Shown here piece by piece: positions 3,657 through 6,278 of a stretch of 6,278 nucleotides of DNA. The translations under genes and the position numbers were made by a program. Below the pieces are notes generated by a model that did not search any database, had not been told where the DNA came from, and saw nothing but the letters and a program-made list of their open reading frames with translations. Origin of the DNA: Bacteroidota bacterium (GTDB lineage Bacteria > Bacteroidota > Bacteroidia > NS11-12g > UBA9320); the NCBI GenBank assembly GCA_947499775.1, contig CANMPY010000122.1, positions 1 through 6,278 on the forward strand, given 5' to 3'. Position 1 is the stretch's first letter. Each line of letters starts with the position of its first letter.

Positions 3657-5315
3657 TTATTTAATATTTTTTATGCTCATTATTCTGTTCGACCATTTTA
3701 ATATGGACAGCATAAGTAATGTGGCACCAAGGAGCAAAAAGCAATTTAGCATGAAGAAATTAGATTTATCTTCGTATTTATCCCAAAGGCTTGCCAATAC
3801 TCCACTTAGCTTATTGCCAATGGAGGTTGATAAAAACCATCCGCCCATCATTAAAGCGGTTATTCGAGGTGGGCTTAATTTTGAAACTAAACTTAAACCC
3901 ATAGGACTTAAAAATAATTCGCCAATGGTTATAACCCCATAGCATGAAATAAGCCACCAAACGCTTACTTTTTCAGCACCGTTGGCGCCCGCTTTTACAG
4001 CCGCTACCATCACAAGGGCCGATAAGGCAGATATAAATAAGCCGAATGCTATTTTTGAAGGAGTGCTTGGCTCTTTTCCTTTGCGGCGCAACCATGTAAA
4101 AAAAGCAACCACCAAGGGGGTAAGCAAAATAACCCAACCCGGATTAATAGATTGACTTAAATTCGTTGACCATACACTAATTGTACCTTCTTTTTTAGGT
4201 AATTTCTTAGCACTTTCGTTTCGGAAATAGATAGGATAATTAACTTCTTTTTCAACTACACCGTTGGTTTTAACTAGCCTAAAATAGGAATCGTATTTGG
4301 CTACGGAATCTAATGAATATAGTATGGACTTGGACTGTACCAAAGCCTTGCAAACCACTTCGGTCTTGCCCTCTACTTTTCTATCGGTATATCGGTCGGC
4401 CCAGGTATTAAGTGCAGAGCCATTTTGTTTGAATACAGCCCAAAAGAGTATGACCACTGCAAATATGGCCAACATAACGGCAATAGGTCCTTTTTCGTCT
4501 TTTTTTGCTTTATAATACAAGTTAGCATAAAAGAAAATAACAGGAATACATGCAAAAATAAATGCATCGGTACTATCACTACCAAATAGATTGCCACCTA
4601 AATTATTCGGACCTGTGATACCGTACATTAAATAACCTAATATACCTGCAATAACAGAGGGTACTAATATAAGGGCTACTATTTTCCACATCGGCATATC
4701 GCCCTCGGTTACTCCTTTTTTATGTACGAATTCTTCGAAGTGTTTTGTGCCAATGATAAATGTAATTACGCCAATAAACATGCCTATGCCAGCAGCAATA
4801 AATGCCCACTTCCAGCCTAACATTATTTGCAAGGCTGCGCCAAAAAAGTTACAGATAAAAGCGCCAACATTTATACCCATGTAAAAAATATTATACCCTT
4901 CGTCCTTTTGGTGCACGTGTTCGGGTACTGAATACACATTGCCTAACAAGGTAGAAATATTGGGTTTAAAAAAGCCGTTGCCCAAAATAACTAAAGTCAT
5001 GGCAAGGTATAGCATGGGTAAACTGTGAATACCCATCATGCAATACCCAATGCCCATTAATATGCCTCCAAAAATTATTGATTTTCTATAGCCAAAATAC
5101 CGATCGGCTAATAATCCTCCTAAAAAGGGAGTTAAAAATACCAATGCTATAAACGTGCCATATAAATCAGCCGATTCGGCTTCGTTCATTGCAAATCCAT
5201 CCTTCACATCTTTAAGATATAAAGTAAAAATGCCAATCATAAGGTAATAGCCGAAGCGTTCCCACATTTCACTAAAGAATAGAAAAGGCAAAGCTTTAGG
5301 GTGTTTTTTCCACAT
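3657..5315 (-). CDS. POT/PTR2-family peptide transporter with TM7 Glu-to-Lys change and extra periplasmic loop
   Basis: A 552-residue POT-family inner-membrane transporter. It has E16-x-x-E19-R20-F-G-Y-Y in TM1, GGLLADRYFGYRKS (66-79), GFFKPNIST with K117, IFYMGINVGAF (143-153) and IGELFLSPMGLS with E466 in TM10; hydrophobic segments at about 210-232 and 250-268 match HA/HB. In TM7 the acidic residue that reads FEQ in both neighbours is lysine here (FWAVFK296QNG, codon AAA at 4428-4430). Residues about 312-384 form a hydrophilic insertion between TM7 and TM8, predicted periplasmic, making the protein about 60 residues longer than the 493-residue neighbour. The start is supported by the MWKKHPKALPFLFFSEMWER opening. 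Proton coupling or substrate may therefore differ from canonical POTs; family membership is secure, altered function is inference. Confidence 0.93.
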   Translation of the reverse strand: MWKKHPKALPFLFFSEMWERFGYYLMIGIFTLYLKDVKDGFAMNEAESADLYGTFIALVFLTPFLGGLLADRYFGYRKSIIFGGILMGIGYCMMGIHSLPMLYLAMTLVILGNGFFKPNISTLLGNVYSVPEHVHQKDEGYNIFYMGINVGAFICNFFGAALQIMLGWKWAFIAAGIGMFIGVITFIIGTKHFEEFVHKKGVTEGDMPMWKIVALILVPSVIAGILGYLMYGITGPNNLGGNLFGSDSTDAFIFACIPVIFFYANLYYKAKKDEKGPIAVMLAIFAVVILFWAVFKQNGSALNTWADRYTDRKVEGKTEVVCKALVQSKSILYSLDSVAKYDSYFRLVKTNGVVEKEVNYPIYFRNESAKKLPKKEGTISVWSTNLSQSINPGWVILLTPLVVAFFTWLRRKGKEPSTPSKIAFGLFISALSALVMVAAVKAGANGAEKVSVWWLISCYGVITIGELFLSPMGLSLVSKLSPPRITALMMGGWFLSTSIGNKLSGVLASLWDKYEDKSNFFMLNCFLLLGATLLMLSILKWSNRIMSIKNIK

Positions 5316-5322
5316 AGTTTTT

Positions 5323-5366
5323 AAAAAAAAAAATTAAAGGCCTTCAGTTGATGTGCTGAAGGCTTT
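5323..5366 (-). terminator. Rho-independent terminator between two peptide-transporter genes
   Basis: On the minus strand AAGCCTTCAG and CTGAAGGCTT-type arms (5337-5347 and 5356-5366) form an 11-pair stem (8 perfect inner pairs, one G-T, two A-T) with an 8-base loop. CTTTAA and a run of 11 T (5323-5333) follow. The structure works only in the minus direction, 17 bases after the stop of the upstream transporter. Only 7 bases separate the T-run from the next start codon. Confidence 0.82.
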
Positions 5367-5374
5367 CAAAAATA
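5367..5374 (-). promoter_or_regulatory. Possible -7 promoter element for the middle transporter
   Basis: TATTTTTG on the minus strand matches TAnnTTTG and lies between the upstream stop codon and the terminator stem. No TTG occurs at the expected -33 spacing, so this is weak. If used, the transcript would begin near the terminator hairpin and have a leader of roughly 45 bases. Confidence 0.22.
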
Positions 5375-5382
5375 TGAATTAA

Positions 5383-6278
5383 TTATTGATGATCTAATTC
5401 AGGTTTAATTTCAGTATGGTGTTCGTTCATCATTTTTTGTAACCATGAACTTAAGATAAATAAAATAGTTGCTGCAACTCCCGTCATAACAATAAACAGC
5501 ATAAAGAATTCATAAAGATTTGTAATTTGATAACCCATGAACGAAGGATAAACCAAAGGCGTTGTTGTAGCTTCTGCCCCTGCTGTAGGTGGAATTAAAG
5601 CACTTAGTGTACCGGCAAATTTGTTAGCTGCAGCATTGGCCAAAAACCAAGTTCCCATCATTAAGGAAGATAAACGAAGCGGTGCTAGTTTTGAAACCAT
5701 TGATAGCCCAATTGGTGATAAGCATAGCTCACCCATTGTATGTATTACATATAGAGCAACTAACCACCACATCGATACTTTGTCTTCTACACCAAGTCCT
5801 TTTACTGCAATAGCTATAACGATATAACCAAGCGCAACCAGTGCAAGTCCGATAGCCATTTTTTTAGGCGAAGATGGTTCCAATTTTCTAGCATATAAAA
5901 ATCCCCAAATGATAGTGAAAATTGGAGCAAGAATAATAACAGAAAGTGGATTTATAGATTGGAAATAGGACGCAGGCATATCCCATCCGAATAAGGTTCG
6001 TTCCGTTTGGCGGTCGGCAAAAAGTGTTAATGAAGCACCAGCTTGTTCAAATGCACCCCAAAAGAATATTACAAAAAATGCCAGAATGAATATTACCATA
6101 ATTCGTTTCATTTCAACTTTTGATAACCCTTTGTCACTTAAAATAACAATTGGCATTATTACCATTGCACCATAAATAAAGTAGCTGATAATTTCAAGAT
6201 CGCTTTTAAACATTTGTTTGAAATTGAGCATAAAAAAGATGATTCCGATGGAGCCGATAATGGTTAGGATACCCATAA
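5383..6278 (-). CDS. POT/PTR2-family peptide transporter, C-terminal part (cut by right edge)
   Basis: About 298 codons of the C-terminal half of a POT peptide symporter; the frame is open through the right edge and the TM1-TM6 half must lie outside. Visible parts are two hydrophobic segments matching HA/HB, TM7 with FWGAFEQAG (the conserved glutamate is present), a short TM7-TM8 loop, SINPLSVIILAP at the start of TM8, and MGELCLSPIGLS in TM10. The tail is hydrophilic and ends HHTEIKPELDHQ. The C-terminal half resembles the middle transporter more than the last one (shared SxWWL, LMMGxWFL and the K-L-x-G/A-G-x-L-x-x-L stretch), suggesting those two arose by duplication. An internal ATG at 6274-6276 is not the true start. 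A terminator follows, so this gene may end its own transcript. Confidence 0.93.
   Translation of the reverse strand, partial: MGILTIIGSIGIIFFMLNFKQMFKSDLEIISYFIYGAMVIMPIVILSDKGLSKVEMKRIMVIFILAFFVIFFWGAFEQAGASLTLFADRQTERTLFGWDMPASYFQSINPLSVIILAPIFTIIWGFLYARKLEPSSPKKMAIGLALVALGYIVIAIAVKGLGVEDKVSMWWLVALYVIHTMGELCLSPIGLSMVSKLAPLRLSSLMMGTWFLANAAANKFAGTLSALIPPTAGAEATTTPLVYPSFMGYQITNLYEFFMLFIVMTGVAATILFILSSWLQKMMNEHHTEIKPELDHQ

Noticed and set aside
4373..4597. Minus-strand open frame inside the middle transporter
   Set aside because: It is in a different frame of a secure POT gene; its hydrophobicity mirrors the overlapping membrane segments.
6274..6276. ATG near the right edge as the true start of the first transporter
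   Set aside because: The protein from there would lack the whole N-terminal half of the POT fold; the frame stays open to the window end, so the gene is simply cut.

Overview
The window looks like chromosome from a member of the Bacteroidota. Three things support this. It has a UpxY-type NusG paralogue next to a lipoprotein gene typical of polysaccharide export. It has several POT-family peptide transporters whose sequences have the style of that phylum (N-termini with a MWERF motif). Its best promoter follows the Bacteroidota pattern (TTG, 19-base spacer, TAnnTTTG), and starts are preceded by A-rich sequence rather than Shine-Dalgarno sites. The DNA is AT-rich. All supported genes are on the minus strand, so transcription runs from high to low coordinates.

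Right part (2166-6278): three consecutive POT/PTR2 proton-coupled oligopeptide transporters. The first in transcription order is cut by the right edge. A rho-independent terminator follows it and abuts the start codon of the second, which is 9 bases from the third. The middle transporter has a lysine in place of the TM7 glutamate present in both neighbours, and an extra loop of about 70 residues between TM7 and TM8.

Middle part (1662-2165): about 500 bases without a gene, mostly low-complexity DNA. It holds a degenerate CAACCT hexamer array that becomes G-quadruplex-prone and runs into the stop codon of the last transporter, then an octamer array (GTTnGRTG type) almost free of C on the plus strand, then an AT-rich promoter region with a palindrome over the -7 box.

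Left part (1-1661): a gene for a winged-helix/degenerate nucleotidyltransferase protein, a small four-helix-bundle (S23-like) gene, a UpxY/NusG-like antiterminator and, 3 bases later, the first 33 codons of a lipoprotein resembling the start of a Wza-type polysaccharide export protein. This reads as the regulatory head of a capsule or exopolysaccharide operon that continues beyond the left edge. The four-helix-bundle gene is bracketed by inverted copies of the CAACCT hexamer array and looks like a cassette placed between the regulator and the antiterminator. This bracketing and the repeat-rich spacer are the least ordinary parts of the window.
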